Part shown: positions 14,486-21,457 of the stretch, piece after piece
How positions within the stretch are numbered: the stretch's first letter is position 1
How the letters are laid out: each line of letters begins with the position of its first letter
From: Planctomycetota bacterium
GTDB taxonomy: Bacteria; Planctomycetota; SZUA-567
Direction of reading: 5' to 3'
Assembly: GCA_031270145.1 (NCBI GenBank)
Contig: JAISYD010000065.1
Coordinates: 1-23,146, forward strand
Length of the DNA stretch: 23,146 nt
The notes under the pieces: model-generated
Database searches by the model: none
The model's input: the letters and a program-made list of their open reading frames with translations, nothing else
Told to the model about the DNA's origin: nothing
Position numbers and translations under genes: made by a program

Positions 14486-15068
14486 CGCCGGGCCGGATCC
14501 GGCGGCGAAAAAAAAAGCTTGGCGGCTGGCCATCGGCGGCTTGTTCAAGCTGATTCCGCCGGAAACGCGGGCCGGCTTGGACGCCGCCTTGGCGGCGCGG
14601 TTGGGCGAATGGCTGGCCGGGCGGCGCCTCAAGTCCGTCCTCGCCTTCGCCCCCCTGCCGGACGAGCCGGATCTATTTCCCTTTTTCCGGAGCTGGCTGG
14701 CCGAAGGCGGCATTCTCGGCCTGCCGGTTTGGCTTAGGGGCGGGCCGATGTTTTTCCGCCGGGTGCGGGATCTGGACCACGATCTGGCCGCCGGCCGAGG
14801 CGGCGTCCGGGAACCCATCCCCGGTTTGCCGGAAATGCCGCCCGAGGCGGCGGAGGCGGCGTTGGCGCCGGGCCGGGCTTTTGCCGCCGGGACGCTGGCG
14901 CGGCTGGGCCGGGGCGCCGGCTGTTACGACGCCTTATTCCGCCGCTGCGGATTGATGAAGGCGGGGGTGGCCTATGATTTCCAAATTTTTCCCCATATCC
15001 CCGCCGGAGAAGGCGACGTCCCGATGGATTTGATCCTGACCCCGTCGCGGATTGTGAGGATGGACTGA
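14469..15068 (+). CDS. 5-formyltetrahydrofolate cyclo-ligase family protein
   Basis: These 199 residues match the cyclo-ligase family (YgfA/FAU1). They have an N-terminal Lys-rich segment (KKKAWR), the strand SVLAFAPLPDEPD, the glycine-rich LGRGAGCYDALF, where the usual form is GxGxGYYDR, and a C-terminal VAYDFQIFP...DVPMDLILTPSRIV. The enzyme converts 5-formyl-THF to 5,10-methenyl-THF using ATP. The YYDR part is changed to CYDA, so activity is likely but not certain. The ATG at 14469 lies inside the end of apt, and the stop TGA is followed directly by the tsaD ATG. A run of nine A (14508-14516) encodes the three lysines and is unusual in such GC-rich DNA. Confidence 0.82.
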   Translation: MSPGNDAGPDPAAKKKAWRLAIGGLFKLIPPETRAGLDAALAARLGEWLAGRRLKSVLAFAPLPDEPDLFPFFRSWLAEGGILGLPVWLRGGPMFFRRVRDLDHDLAAGRGGVREPIPGLPEMPPEAAEAALAPGRAFAAGTLARLGRGAGCYDALFRRCGLMKAGVAYDFQIFPHIPAGEGDVPMDLILTPSRIVRMD

Positions 15069-16097
15069 ATGGCCGACTCCCTGATCCTGGCCATAGAATC
15101 GTCCTGCGACGAAACCGCCGGAGCCATCCTCAGGAACGGTCGGGAAATTCTGGCCCAATTTGTCGCCAGCCAGGTGGATTTGCACCGGGCCTACGGCGGC
15201 GTGGTGCCGGAGGTGGCCTGCCGGGCGCATATGGAATGTTTGCTGCCCGGCGTCGACCAATTGCTCCGGGACGCCGACGTCAAGCCCGAGGGACTGTCGG
15301 CGCTGGCGGTCAGCCACCGGCCGGGATTGATCGGGGCGCTCCTGGTGGGCGTGTCGGCGGCCAAGGCCCTGGCCCTGGCTTGGCGGAAGCCGCTGATCGG
15401 GGTCGATCACCTGGAGGCCCATGTCGCCGCCGCCGGCCTCGCCTGTCCGGAACTGGCCGCCCCCTATGTCGCCCTGGTGGCCTCGGGCGGCCACAGCAAC
15501 CTTTACCTGGCGACGGGAAACGAGGCTGGACGGGGCGGCATGACGCCCTTGGCGTCCACCCTGGACGATGCGGCGGGCGAGGCCTTCGACAAGGCGGCCA
15601 AGCTGCTGGGACTCGGGTTCCCCGGCGGGCCGCGAATTCAAGAAGCGGCGCGGAGCGGCAATCCCCGGGCCTTTCCCTGGCGCGACGCCGGCTTGCCCCC
15701 GGACGGGGTGAATTTCTCCTTTAGCGGGCTGAAGACGGCGGTTATGCGGATTGCCCGGGGCCAAGCCGGGCGCCGAGGACCGCTTCTCCTGGATGGTCAG
15801 GGGGTGGCGGACGCGGCCGCCTCCTTCCAGGAGGCGGTTGTCCACGCCCTGGTTTCCCGCGCCCTGGCGGCGGCGGAGAGGAATCATGCCGGCTGGCTGG
15901 CCGTGGGCGGCGGAGTGGCGGCCAATTCCCGGCTGCGGGAAGAGCTGGCCGGGGCGGCGGCGGAACGGGAAATCCGCCTGGCCATCCCGCCATTGGCCCT
16001 CTGCACCGATAACGCGGTGATGGTGGCGGCCCGGGCGCACGCCTTGTTCGCGACCGGCGTCCGCGACGAGTTGGATCTGGAAACAGCGGCGAGGTGA
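15069..16097 (+). CDS. tsaD: tRNA N6-adenosine threonylcarbamoyltransferase TsaD
   Basis: This 342-residue TsaD/Kae1 protein has the N-terminal ATPase-fold block ILAIESSCDETA, the RAHME segment (52-56), the metal-binding HLEAH with H114 and H118, SGGHS at 139-143, and the C-terminal metal ligand D314 in CTDNAVM. TsaD transfers threonylcarbamoyl to A37 of ANN-decoding tRNAs with TsaB and TsaE, which are not encoded here. The gene begins immediately after the cyclo-ligase stop, and its own stop overlaps the RBS of the next gene. Length and motifs are standard. Confidence 0.96.
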   Translation: MADSLILAIESSCDETAGAILRNGREILAQFVASQVDLHRAYGGVVPEVACRAHMECLLPGVDQLLRDADVKPEGLSALAVSHRPGLIGALLVGVSAAKALALAWRKPLIGVDHLEAHVAAAGLACPELAAPYVALVASGGHSNLYLATGNEAGRGGMTPLASTLDDAAGEAFDKAAKLLGLGFPGGPRIQEAARSGNPRAFPWRDAGLPPDGVNFSFSGLKTAVMRIARGQAGRRGPLLLDGQGVADAAASFQEAVVHALVSRALAAAERNHAGWLAVGGGVAANSRLREELAGAAAEREIRLAIPPLALCTDNAVMVAARAHALFATGVRDELDLETAAR

Positions 16098-16102
16098 AAG
16101 CT

Positions 16103-16891
16103 ATGTCCATGTTTGTGGCCTCGTTGGCCAGCGGATCGTCCGGAAACTCCTATTACCTGCAATCGCCGGAGGGCGCGGTGTTGGTCGACGCCGGCTTGTC
16201 GGGTAAGCGGCTGCTGGCCAACCTCCGGGCCGCCGGGGGCGATCCCGGCCTGGTGCGCGGCATCATCGTCACCCACAACCACCACGATCATGTTTCCGGG
16301 GCCGGGACGCTTCACCGCCGGCATGGCTGGAAGCTGTGGATGACCCGGGGGACCCGCGAGGCCGCCGCCGAACGCCTAGGCAAGGTGAAGGCGGAGGCCA
16401 TAATCCCGGGTTCGGGCCTAACCGCCGCCGGCTTCAGGTTCGACTTCGTCGCCACGCCGCACGACGGGCTGGAGCCGGTGATGCTCACCGCCGAGTACGG
16501 CGCCAGCCGCTGCGGAATTTTCACCGACCTGGGGCATCCCTTCGCCGGCTTGCCGGACATCCTGGATGGGCTGGACCTGGTGTTCCTCGAAAGCAACTAT
16601 GATCCGAAGCTTCTCGCCGCCAACCAGAGATACGGCCAGGCCCTGAAAAACCGCATCCGGGGCGCCGGAGGGCATCTCGCCAACGCCGAGGCGGCGGAAC
16701 TGGTGCGGGGCTTGCCGGGTGGGAGGCTGCGGCGGGTGGTGCTGTCCCATCTGTCCGAGGAGAACAATCGTCCGGAACTGGCCTACGGCTGTTTCACCGG
16801 CCTGACCGCCGGGCGGGCGGCGGACTGCGGCATGCGGACGATAGTGGCGCCCAGGCACGATCCCATGCGGCTGTGCGAAGTGCGGCGCTAA
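16103..16891 (+). CDS. Metallo-beta-lactamase-fold hydrolase, WalJ/YycJ (VicX)-like
   Basis: The 262-residue protein opens SLASGSSGNSYYL, typical of the YycJ/VicX group. It has the metal motif THNHHDH (H58, H60, D62, H63), then ATPHDG (H120), FTDLGHP (D142), the ESNYD segment, and LSHLSEENN near the C-terminus. Members are thought to be nucleases (Exo-like) or DNA-repair associated in Firmicutes, where they sit with the WalRK two-component system. No such system is visible here. An in-frame GTG at 16094 is possible, but GAGGTG seven bases upstream favours the ATG at 16103. The gap after tsaD is only 5 bp. Confidence 0.85.
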   Translation: MSMFVASLASGSSGNSYYLQSPEGAVLVDAGLSGKRLLANLRAAGGDPGLVRGIIVTHNHHDHVSGAGTLHRRHGWKLWMTRGTREAAAERLGKVKAEAIIPGSGLTAAGFRFDFVATPHDGLEPVMLTAEYGASRCGIFTDLGHPFAGLPDILDGLDLVFLESNYDPKLLAANQRYGQALKNRIRGAGGHLANAEAAELVRGLPGGRLRRVVLSHLSEENNRPELAYGCFTGLTAGRAADCGMRTIVAPRHDPMRLCEVRR

Positions 16892-16908
16892 GCTATCCGG
16901 AGACGGAC

Positions 16909-17745
16909 ATGGCGGATTCCTCCAACATCGAAGCGCGCGCCGACGTCATGGGCGCCGCCAACCTTTTTGAATTCTTTTGCCTGCGGACCGCCGACGATTT
17001 GCGGGCCCGGGGAGGAGAAAGCGAGGCGTCCGCCACCTCCTTCGCCGGCCTGGCGGTGACTTTCCTCGCCGCCGCCGCCCTCTTCGTTTTCGGCAAGCCG
17101 CAACTGGCCAAGGCCACCTTCGTCCTGTTCGGCGTGCTTCTTTTATGGACCGCCTGGGGGGTGATTATCCGTTCCACCGAGCAGGTGGATCAGAAGGCCG
17201 ACAGCATCCGCGCCGGCGTCTTCCCCCCCGATTCCGCGCCCCTGGTCCTCGCCAGGCTCAAGTGGTGGAACCATTTGGTGATGCCGCTGCGCTGGGGGCG
17301 CCACAGCCGGCTTTTCGACCGCCGGGGCAAGCTGGAGCGCCGCGTCGCCGACTTGGAGAAGCGCATCGCCGAGGCGGCCTCCGGCGCTCCCGGGGACTTT
17401 CTCCCCGGCCCGGAGGAGGCGGAGGAGTTGGCGGACAAGATCAACAGCCAGCAGGATCGCTTCGCCTATGAGGCGACGATGCTGTCCGTCAAGGAGGAGT
17501 TGCCCCGCTTCAAGGCCGAACTCACCCTGTACCTGGCCTTGAGGGTTAAACTCGACGCCATGGCGGAGCGGCTGGAGCGCATCGAGAAGCTCACCGTGGT
17601 GTTTGAGAATTTCAGCCCGGAGGATTTGTCCCAGGTGGTGTCGGAGGCGATACAGTTGCTGGAGGAGCGGCGCTTCCTGGTGGCGTCGGTGGATCAGATA
17701 AATCCCGACGATTTCATTGACCTGGTGATGGTGCAGACGGTTTGA
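16909..17745 (+). CDS. Unknown protein with two membrane segments and a coiled-coil-like C-terminal half
   Basis: I do not recognise this 278-residue protein. Residues 45-62 (FAGLAVTFLAAAALFVF) and 69-87 (ATFVLFGVLLLWTAWGVII) look like two membrane helices forming a hairpin. An Arg/Lys/Glu-rich stretch follows (139-157, KLERRVADLEKRIAEA) that could form a coiled coil. More charged helices then run to an acidic end (NPDDFIDLVMVQTV). With this hairpin, most of the protein would be cytoplasmic. GGAG six bases before the ATG at 16909 supports that start over an upstream in-frame one. It lies 17 bp after the WalJ-like gene and 13 bp before nth, so it is probably co-transcribed with them. Confidence 0.75.
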   Translation: MADSSNIEARADVMGAANLFEFFCLRTADDLRARGGESEASATSFAGLAVTFLAAAALFVFGKPQLAKATFVLFGVLLLWTAWGVIIRSTEQVDQKADSIRAGVFPPDSAPLVLARLKWWNHLVMPLRWGRHSRLFDRRGKLERRVADLEKRIAEAASGAPGDFLPGPEEAEELADKINSQQDRFAYEATMLSVKEELPRFKAELTLYLALRVKLDAMAERLERIEKLTVVFENFSPEDLSQVVSEAIQLLEERRFLVASVDQINPDDFIDLVMVQTV

Positions 17746-17758
17746 GGAGGAGACCCGA

Positions 17759-18406
17759 GTGGATTCGTCCCAAACCGGCTCCGGGCGGAGGGCGCGCGAT
17801 TTCGCCGGGCGGCTGGCCCGGGCCTACCCGGACATCGGCTGTTCGCTGGATTTCGAGGATCCGCTCCAGTGCCTGGTGGCCACCATGCTTTCGGCCCAGT
17901 GTACAGATCGCAAGGTGAACCTCGCCACCCCGGCCCTGTTCAAACGCTTCCCCGATATTGATGCCTTCGCCAAGGCCGATGCGGAGGAAATCGAGCCGTT
18001 CATCCATTCCCTTGGGCTGTTCCGCCGCAAGGCGGCGAATATCGCGGCCGCCGCCCGGATCATCCGCGACCGGTACGGCGGCGCGATTCCCAATCAAATC
18101 GAACAATTGGTCCTGCTTCCCGGCGTGGGGCGGAAAACCGCCAATTGCGTGATCCTGAACGCCTACGGCCGACCCGGCATCATGTGCGACACGCATTTTT
18201 GCCGGGTCACCCGCCGTTTCGGACTGCATGATCTGGACGATCCGGACAAAATAGAAGCGGTCATCGCCCGACTCCTCCCGCCCGGGCTTTGGGGCGATTT
18301 CAGCCACCGGGCCATCCACCACGGCCGGGAAGTCTGCCGGGCGAGGAACCCCGCCTGTGGCCATTGCCCCGTCGGCGACGGTTGTGCTGGCCGGCTTTCC
18401 AGGTGA
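17759..18406 (+). CDS. nth: Endonuclease III, DNA glycosylase/AP lyase
   Basis: The 215-residue Nth protein starts with GTG after a strong GAGGAGGAG. The helix-hairpin-helix LPGVGRKTAN holds the catalytic Lys (K126) and the conserved Asp is D144 in CDTHFCRV. The 4Fe-4S cluster cysteines are C193, C200, C203 and C209 in CX6CX2CX5C spacing. All are shifted by six relative to the E. coli enzyme (K120, D138, C187, C194, C197, C203). It removes oxidised pyrimidines and cleaves the abasic site. The Val before the catalytic Asp block is replaced by Cys, probably harmless. It appears to be the last gene of the apt-to-nth run. Confidence 0.95.
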   Translation: MDSSQTGSGRRARDFAGRLARAYPDIGCSLDFEDPLQCLVATMLSAQCTDRKVNLATPALFKRFPDIDAFAKADAEEIEPFIHSLGLFRRKAANIAAAARIIRDRYGGAIPNQIEQLVLLPGVGRKTANCVILNAYGRPGIMCDTHFCRVTRRFGLHDLDDPDKIEAVIARLLPPGLWGDFSHRAIHHGREVCRARNPACGHCPVGDGCAGRLSR

Positions 18407-18688
18407 AAAGGGAAGCCGTTCCGCCGCAAGCCGGGACCGGCCGCCGCGGCGGTGAAAACGCCTCCCTTTGGGCCGAACTCACGGGATTGCCGGCTTGGTC
18501 AACCGCAAACAAGGAAGGCGGGCGCGGTTCCGCCGCCGGGAATCCGGCATTGACGGCGGCGGGAGGCGCGGGTATCCTAATGGCATTGCCGCGCCGGCGC
18601 CCGTTTCCGCGGGACCCGCTTTGAAAAGAGAGAGAGGGAAACGGCAGGACGCGGCGGGACAGCATTTTTCGCGTGGAGGAGACCGGAA
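18407..18688. other. Intergenic region, 282 bp, with inverted repeats and a candidate promoter
   Basis: No gene is supported here. AAAGGGA (18407-18413) right after the nth stop pairs with TCCCTTT (18463-18469). Inside this arm lies a perfect CCGCCGCGGCGG palindrome (18441-18452). This could be a 3'-end structure for the upstream run, but no U-tract follows. The second half holds the candidate promoter at 18550-18578 and an A/G-rich stretch before the RBS of the next gene. Confidence 0.55.
18550..18578 (+). promoter_or_regulatory. Candidate promoter for the flavin-reductase gene and downstream genes
   Basis: TTGACG (18550-18555, five of six), a 17-base spacer and TATCCT (18573-18578, four of six) match sigma70 spacing. 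The leader would be about 104 bases. An 8-bp inverted repeat (18530-18537 with 18555-18562) overlaps the -35 and spacer and could be an operator, although such GGC-rich arms also arise by chance here. Confidence 0.45.
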
Positions 18689-19198
18689 ATGACCGCCTTT
18701 AGGGAAATTCAGCCAACCGATTTCACGATCAACCCCTTCGAGCGGATTGGGAAGGAGTGGATGCTGATTGCCGCCGCGCGGGACGGCGCGGTCAACGCCA
18801 TGACCGCCGCCTGGGGCGGCTTCGGCGTCATGTGGCGCCGGAACGCCGCCTTCATGGTCATCCGACCCCAGCGCTTCACCAAGGAGTTCGTCGACGCGGC
18901 GCCGGTTTTTTCCCTTAACTTCCTGGGCCCGGAGCGGCGCGAAACGCTCGACTACTTCGGCTCGGTCTCGGGCCGGGACGAGGATAAAATCGGCAAAAGC
19001 GGCCTCGCGGTCGATTTTTCCGATCAGGCCCCCTATTTCGCCGAGGCCAAGCTGGCCGTCATTTGCCGCAAACTGTACGCCCAGCCCTATAAAGGCGAAT
19101 TTTTCATCGATCCCCGGCCGGAACGCGACTGTTATCCGCAAAAGGACTACCACACGCTCTATGTGGGCGAGGTGATCCGCATCCTGGCGCGGGACTGA
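18689..19198 (+). CDS. Flavin-reductase-like (FMN-binding split-barrel) protein
   Basis: The 169 residues fit the flavin reductase domain family (PF01613-like). They have an N-terminal block with NPFERIGKEWMLIAA, then NAMTAAWGGFGVMW, equivalent to the NxMTxSW flavin-contact segment, a VIRPQRFTKEF loop, SLNFL, and a C-terminal HTLYVGEVIRIL strand. Proteins of this family bind FMN or act as small oxidoreductases; the partner oxygenase of two-component systems is not seen nearby. A good GGAGGAG site lies before the ATG at 18689. The gap to the pseudouridine synthase gene is 32 bp, so they may share a transcript. Substrate is unknown. Confidence 0.85.
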   Translation: MTAFREIQPTDFTINPFERIGKEWMLIAAARDGAVNAMTAAWGGFGVMWRRNAAFMVIRPQRFTKEFVDAAPVFSLNFLGPERRETLDYFGSVSGRDEDKIGKSGLAVDFSDQAPYFAEAKLAVICRKLYAQPYKGEFFIDPRPERDCYPQKDYHTLYVGEVIRILARD

Positions 19199-19230
19199 TC
19201 CGCGCCGATTCCGGAAGGACGACGGACCGC

Positions 19231-20328
19231 ATGGAAATGGAAGAGCGTCTGCACAAGTATATGGCTCGTTGCGGCGTCGCCTCGCGCCGCAAATGCGAGG
19301 AGTTGATCGCCATGGGCCTGGTGGAGGTGAATGGCGCGGTGGCGCGGGAACCGGGCATCCGCATCCGCCCCAACCTGGATCGGGTGAAGGTTGACGGCAA
19401 GAAGCTCAGGATGGAGCGCCCGGCCTATTATCTGCACCACAAGGCCAAGGGGGTGACCACCACCGCTTCGGACGATTTGGGCCGGAAGACGGTCATGGAC
19501 TGCCTCCCGGCCCTCCCGGGGCGGGTTTATCCGGTGGGACGGCTGGACAAGGATTCCGAGGGGTTGCTGATCCTCACCAACGACGGCCCCCTGGCTTATC
19601 ACCTCACCCATCCCTCGCGGGGGGTGACAAAAACCTACCGGGTGACCATTGAGGGGAGGATCGAGGAGTCGATCCTGCGGGAATTGGCTGAAAAGGGTCT
19701 GCGCCTCGGTCCCGCCCTGGTCAGGCCGTCCCGGGCCGAATTGCTGCGCTACGACAATGAAAACAGCATCGTCATGGTCACGGTGGCCGAAGGCGTCAAT
19801 CGCGAGGTGCGGCGCATTTTCGCGGCTCTGGGCCACGAGGTGAAGCGGCTGTTGCGCACCCAAGTGGGGCCGCTCACCCTGCTGGGTTTGAAGCGTGGCG
19901 CCACCCGGGCGCTCACCCCGGGCGAACTCGCCTTGCTCAAGAAGGATATGGGACGCCTGGAAATGCCGCCCGCCCCGGAAAACGCCTTCGGCCGCTCCCG
20001 GGCTGGATCCGGCCGGGAAAAAACCTTCCGGCGGACGCGGCCGGCGCCCCGGACCGGCAAACCCGATCCGGCCTTGGCGGCGGCCGGCTCGGGGAAAAGA
20101 GGCGGCAAGGGCGGAGTGGTGCTGGACGATTGGCGAAAATCCTCCGGCTCCAAGCGGATGGGCGCGGCGAGGCCAGGCCGGCGGCGGACGCCGTCCGGTA
20201 CGTCGCCGGGGCCCGCCGCCGCCCCGAAGCGCCACGCCGCCGCAAAAAAGTCGGGCGGCGGGAAATTGCCGCTCCAGCCGGCGCTGGCCGCGCATCCTCT
20301 AGGCCGGGGGGGCAACCGGCATGGATAA
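19231..20328 (+). CDS. RsuA/RluB-family rRNA pseudouridine synthase with long basic tail
   Basis: This 365-residue protein has an S4 RNA-binding domain at about 3-60 (RLHKYMARCGVASRRKCEELI). The catalytic domain contains GRLDKDSEGLLILTNDG, with catalytic Asp D106, and the EGVNREVRRIF block. It would convert a uridine in 23S (RluB-like) or 16S (RsuA-like) rRNA to pseudouridine; S4 plus this layout favours the RluB branch. From about residue 255 a 110-residue tail rich in Arg, Lys, Gly, Pro and Ala follows, probably disordered and RNA-binding; E. coli RluB also has a basic tail. GAAGGA lies upstream of the ATG at 19231; an ATG at codon 3 is also possible. The stop overlaps the next gene's start by 8 bases. 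Confidence 0.9.
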   Translation: MEMEERLHKYMARCGVASRRKCEELIAMGLVEVNGAVAREPGIRIRPNLDRVKVDGKKLRMERPAYYLHHKAKGVTTTASDDLGRKTVMDCLPALPGRVYPVGRLDKDSEGLLILTNDGPLAYHLTHPSRGVTKTYRVTIEGRIEESILRELAEKGLRLGPALVRPSRAELLRYDNENSIVMVTVAEGVNREVRRIFAALGHEVKRLLRTQVGPLTLLGLKRGATRALTPGELALLKKDMGRLEMPPAPENAFGRSRAGSGREKTFRRTRPAPRTGKPDPALAAAGSGKRGGKGGVVLDDWRKSSGSKRMGAARPGRRRTPSGTSPGPAAAPKRHAAAKKSGGGKLPLQPALAAHPLGRGGNRHG

Positions 20329-21457
20329 GGATAAACGCCCAATCCGGCCGCTGTGGCTGCTGGAGTCTCCCAACCATTCCGGGTTGGCGGTGGCCAGCCT
20401 GCACCTTGCCGCCGGCATGTGCCGCGCCGGGGCGGCGCTGGAAATATTCGCCCTGCGGGACGGGGAAAACAGCCTGGATTTCACCAACGCCGGCTGCCAG
20501 GTCCGGATTTTCCCGCATTTCGGGCAGGCGCTCATCGGCGGATCGGCCCGGCGCGCGGCGGCGGCCGGCGGCGTTTCCTTGATTCACGCCCTTTCCCCGG
20601 ATTTGGCGCGCCGTGGCTGGCGGCTGGCCAGGCAGTTGTCGGCGCCGCTCGTGGTCACCGCCAACCGCCTGGAAGAGGAGGAAATCCGCAAGGCCGCCAA
20701 TTTCCGGGGCCAACTGCTGCTGGCGGTGTCCGGCGCCATCATGGAGCGGTTGGTGAATGTGGCCGGCATCGCTAGAGCCCGGATACGGGTCGTCCGGAAC
20801 GGGCTTGATCTGAATCGCATCCCCCGGCCACGCTTCGCCGAGGATGAGCGGCCAGACGCTTCCCGCCAGGCGCCGGTCATCGGCACGCTTGGGCATTTGG
20901 CGGAACGGAAGGGCCAGCGGGTGTTTCTCCAGGCGGTGAAAATCCTGCTGGGAAGGGGGCTGGATGCCGAATTCCTGGTTTTGGGGGATGGTCCGGATCG
21001 CCTGGCCCTGCGCAATTTGGCGGACGAGCTCAAGGTCGGCCAACGGGTCACCTTCACCCCGCAAACCGTGTCGGGCCAGTTGTCGCAACTGGACATTCTG
21101 GTCGAACCCTCGTTCCAGGAGGGTCTGGGCGTGTCGGTGATGCAGGCCATGGCCACCGGCGTGCCGGTGGTGGCGACCGGGGTGGGCGGCCTTTACGATC
21201 TCATCGACGACGGCGTGACCGGGATCATGGTCCCCGCCGCCGACCCGGAAGCCCTGGCCGAGGCCATCTGGGTCCTGGTGAACAACCCGGCCCAACGGCT
21301 GGAAATGGCGAAGCGGGCCAGGGAGAAAATCGAGAAGGAATTTTCCAGCGACTTGGTGGCCCGGGAACTGATCGACTGTTACCGCGAATGCATCGACGCC
21401 TTTTTCGGATGGAACGCCGGCAATGCCGGAACTCCCAGCTTCCTCCTCCAGCCCTGA
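20321..21457 (+). CDS. GT4-family glycosyltransferase
   Basis: The protein is 378 residues with a GT-B layout. The N-terminal domain starts RPLWLLESPNHSGLAVASLHLAAG, and VRNGLDLNRI (157-166) begins the linker to the donor domain. GTLGHLAERKG (188-198) is the donor-binding turn and LVLGDGPDR follows. The acidic motif EGLGVSVMQAMATGVPVVAT has E267 and, seven residues on, Q275 where the second Glu of the E-x7-E motif normally sits. The sugar and acceptor are unknown; lipid A core or glycolipid synthesis is a possible role. The ATG overlaps the stop of the pseudouridine synthase gene in ATGGATAA, after a G-rich tract. The 3' end overlaps the next gene by 35 bases. Confidence 0.87.
   Translation: MDKDKRPIRPLWLLESPNHSGLAVASLHLAAGMCRAGAALEIFALRDGENSLDFTNAGCQVRIFPHFGQALIGGSARRAAAAGGVSLIHALSPDLARRGWRLARQLSAPLVVTANRLEEEEIRKAANFRGQLLLAVSGAIMERLVNVAGIARARIRVVRNGLDLNRIPRPRFAEDERPDASRQAPVIGTLGHLAERKGQRVFLQAVKILLGRGLDAEFLVLGDGPDRLALRNLADELKVGQRVTFTPQTVSGQLSQLDILVEPSFQEGLGVSVMQAMATGVPVVATGVGGLYDLIDDGVTGIMVPAADPEALAEAIWVLVNNPAQRLEMAKRAREKIEKEFSSDLVARELIDCYRECIDAFFGWNAGNAGTPSFLLQP

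Noticed and set aside
14934..16040. Minus-strand 368-codon open frame opposite tsaD
   Set aside because: Antisense to an intact tsaD with all motifs; Gly/Gln/Arg-rich translation without domains.
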